Origin: UBA1926 sp036732005
GTDB taxonomy: Bacteria > Planctomycetota > Phycisphaerae > Phycisphaerales > UBA1924
Direction: 5' to 3'
NCBI GenBank assembly: GCA_036732005.1
Contig: DAINDF010000003.1
Location: 124,001-188,000, forward strand
DNA length: 64,000 nt
Shown: piece by piece, positions 63,587 through 64,000 of the stretch
Layout: each line of letters begins with the position of its first letter
Numbering within the stretch: position 1 is the first letter of the stretch
Program-made: the position numbers and the translations under genes
Notes under the pieces: model-generated
What the model saw: only the letters and a program-made list of their open reading frames with translations
Databases searched by the model: none
What the model was told of the DNA's origin: nothing

Positions 63587-64000
63587 ATGCGCACATTCGC
63601 GATCGCGCTCGCCCTCGCCGCCGGCGCCGCCCACGCGGCCGACATCCGCCGACTCGGCGACGAAGCCCGGCAGACCGCCCTCGCCGAGATCGAGACCCGC
63701 CCCTTCTCGCCCGGCCTGCTGACCGATCTCCAGAATTGGTCGACCGATCCCCTCACCGAGGCGGCGATCAAGGACAAGGTCGTCGTCATCCTCGCCTGGG
63801 AGAACGACGAGGCCCGCTCGCTCCGCCTCCTCCCCGCGCTCGCCCGCCTCGAACGGGCCCTGCAGGGCGAGGTCGTTTGCCTCGCGGTCCACGGGCCAGA
63901 TGGTTGGGACGAAGCCGCCGAGCGCATCGCCTCGGGCCGCATCGCCGTGCGCACCGCCCACGACCACGACGGCGCCCTCCTCGCCGCCCTCAAGGTCGAC
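63587..64000 (+). CDS. Second thioredoxin-like exported protein lacking CxxC (partial)
   Basis: The first 138 residues are in the window. After a signal peptide (MRTFAIALALAAGAAHA) the sequence parallels the preceding protein: LLTDLQNWSTDPLTEAAIKD, KVVVILAWENDEARSLRLLP, VVCLAVHGPDGWDEAAERIA. The CxxC position is ENDEA. It starts 16 bp after the paralogue, with CGGAG upstream. The gene continues beyond 64000. Confidence 0.75.
   Translation, partial: MRTFAIALALAAGAAHAADIRRLGDEARQTALAEIETRPFSPGLLTDLQNWSTDPLTEAAIKDKVVVILAWENDEARSLRLLPALARLERALQGEVVCLAVHGPDGWDEAAERIASGRIAVRTAHDHDGALLAALKVD

Overview
The window is a 64 kb piece of a very GC-rich bacterial chromosome (about 70% GC by eye). Gene content and several lineage-typical architectures suggest a planctomycete, most likely of the Phycisphaerae type: ThuA-like and TIM-barrel sugar isomerase genes, an excisionase-type HTH fused to a receiver-like domain, a CxxCGYxL...CPECG zinc ribbon on a membrane protein, fused CcoN-CcoO, futalosine-pathway MqnB, and an NfeD/flotillin pair. 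This placement is inference; no rRNA marker lies in the window. No tRNA, rRNA, CRISPR array, insertion sequence or phage gene was recognised.

Layout. 1-4.6 kb: sugar isomerase end, ThuA-like protein, infA, der, a DUF6265 protein and an acetyltransferase. 4.7-6.9 kb: NfeD and flotillin, the latter broken by an in-frame TAG. 7-10 kb: three linked minus-strand signalling genes (HTH/receiver, HDOD, receiver/GAF). 10-13 kb: tsaB, arfB, a beta-barrel-like protein and an HU-type protein with a long leader. 13-16.8 kb: a coiled-coil membrane protein, a cysteine-less FmdB-like protein, rpsG and rpsL. 16.9-22.3 kb: queE, queD (broken by TAG), HtrA protease, a vapBC module, a kinase-like/deoxyribosyltransferase-like fusion and a glycosyltransferase. 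22.3-33.1 kb: a beta-barrel gene and a complete cbb3 oxidase cluster (ccoNO-Q-P-G-H-SafE-I-S) on the minus strand, with a divergent Rrf2 regulator. 33-47 kb: membrane fusion protein, mqnB, acetyl-CoA synthetase, a tandem structured repeat, amtB-glnK, a metal ATPase, purE and a purK fusion, WrbA-like, TauE-like and RidA genes. 47.3-58.5 kb: the rplK-rplA-rplJ-rplL-rpoB-rpoC block, read right to left. 58.7-64 kb: TPR protein, lipoprotein, uppP, SPOUT methyltransferase and two adjacent thioredoxin-fold proteins without a CxxC.

How it fits together. The cbb3 cluster encodes oxidase subunits plus the machinery that loads copper and assembles them, probably controlled by the Rrf2 protein. amtB and glnK form an ammonium transport and sensing pair. 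purE and the purK fusion are translationally coupled and catalyse consecutive steps of purine synthesis. queE and queD belong to queuosine synthesis.

Most unusual items: a 254-bp repeat present as three units at 38.1-38.7 kb with a diverged inverted copy at 13.1 kb, whose arms predict a three-way-junction fold; a zinc-ribbon/four-helix membrane domain fused in frame to PurK; loss of the second zinc site in RpoC; a uridylylation-incompetent PII; and three coding interruptions (two TAG codons, one frameshift) that are either assembly errors or real lesions.
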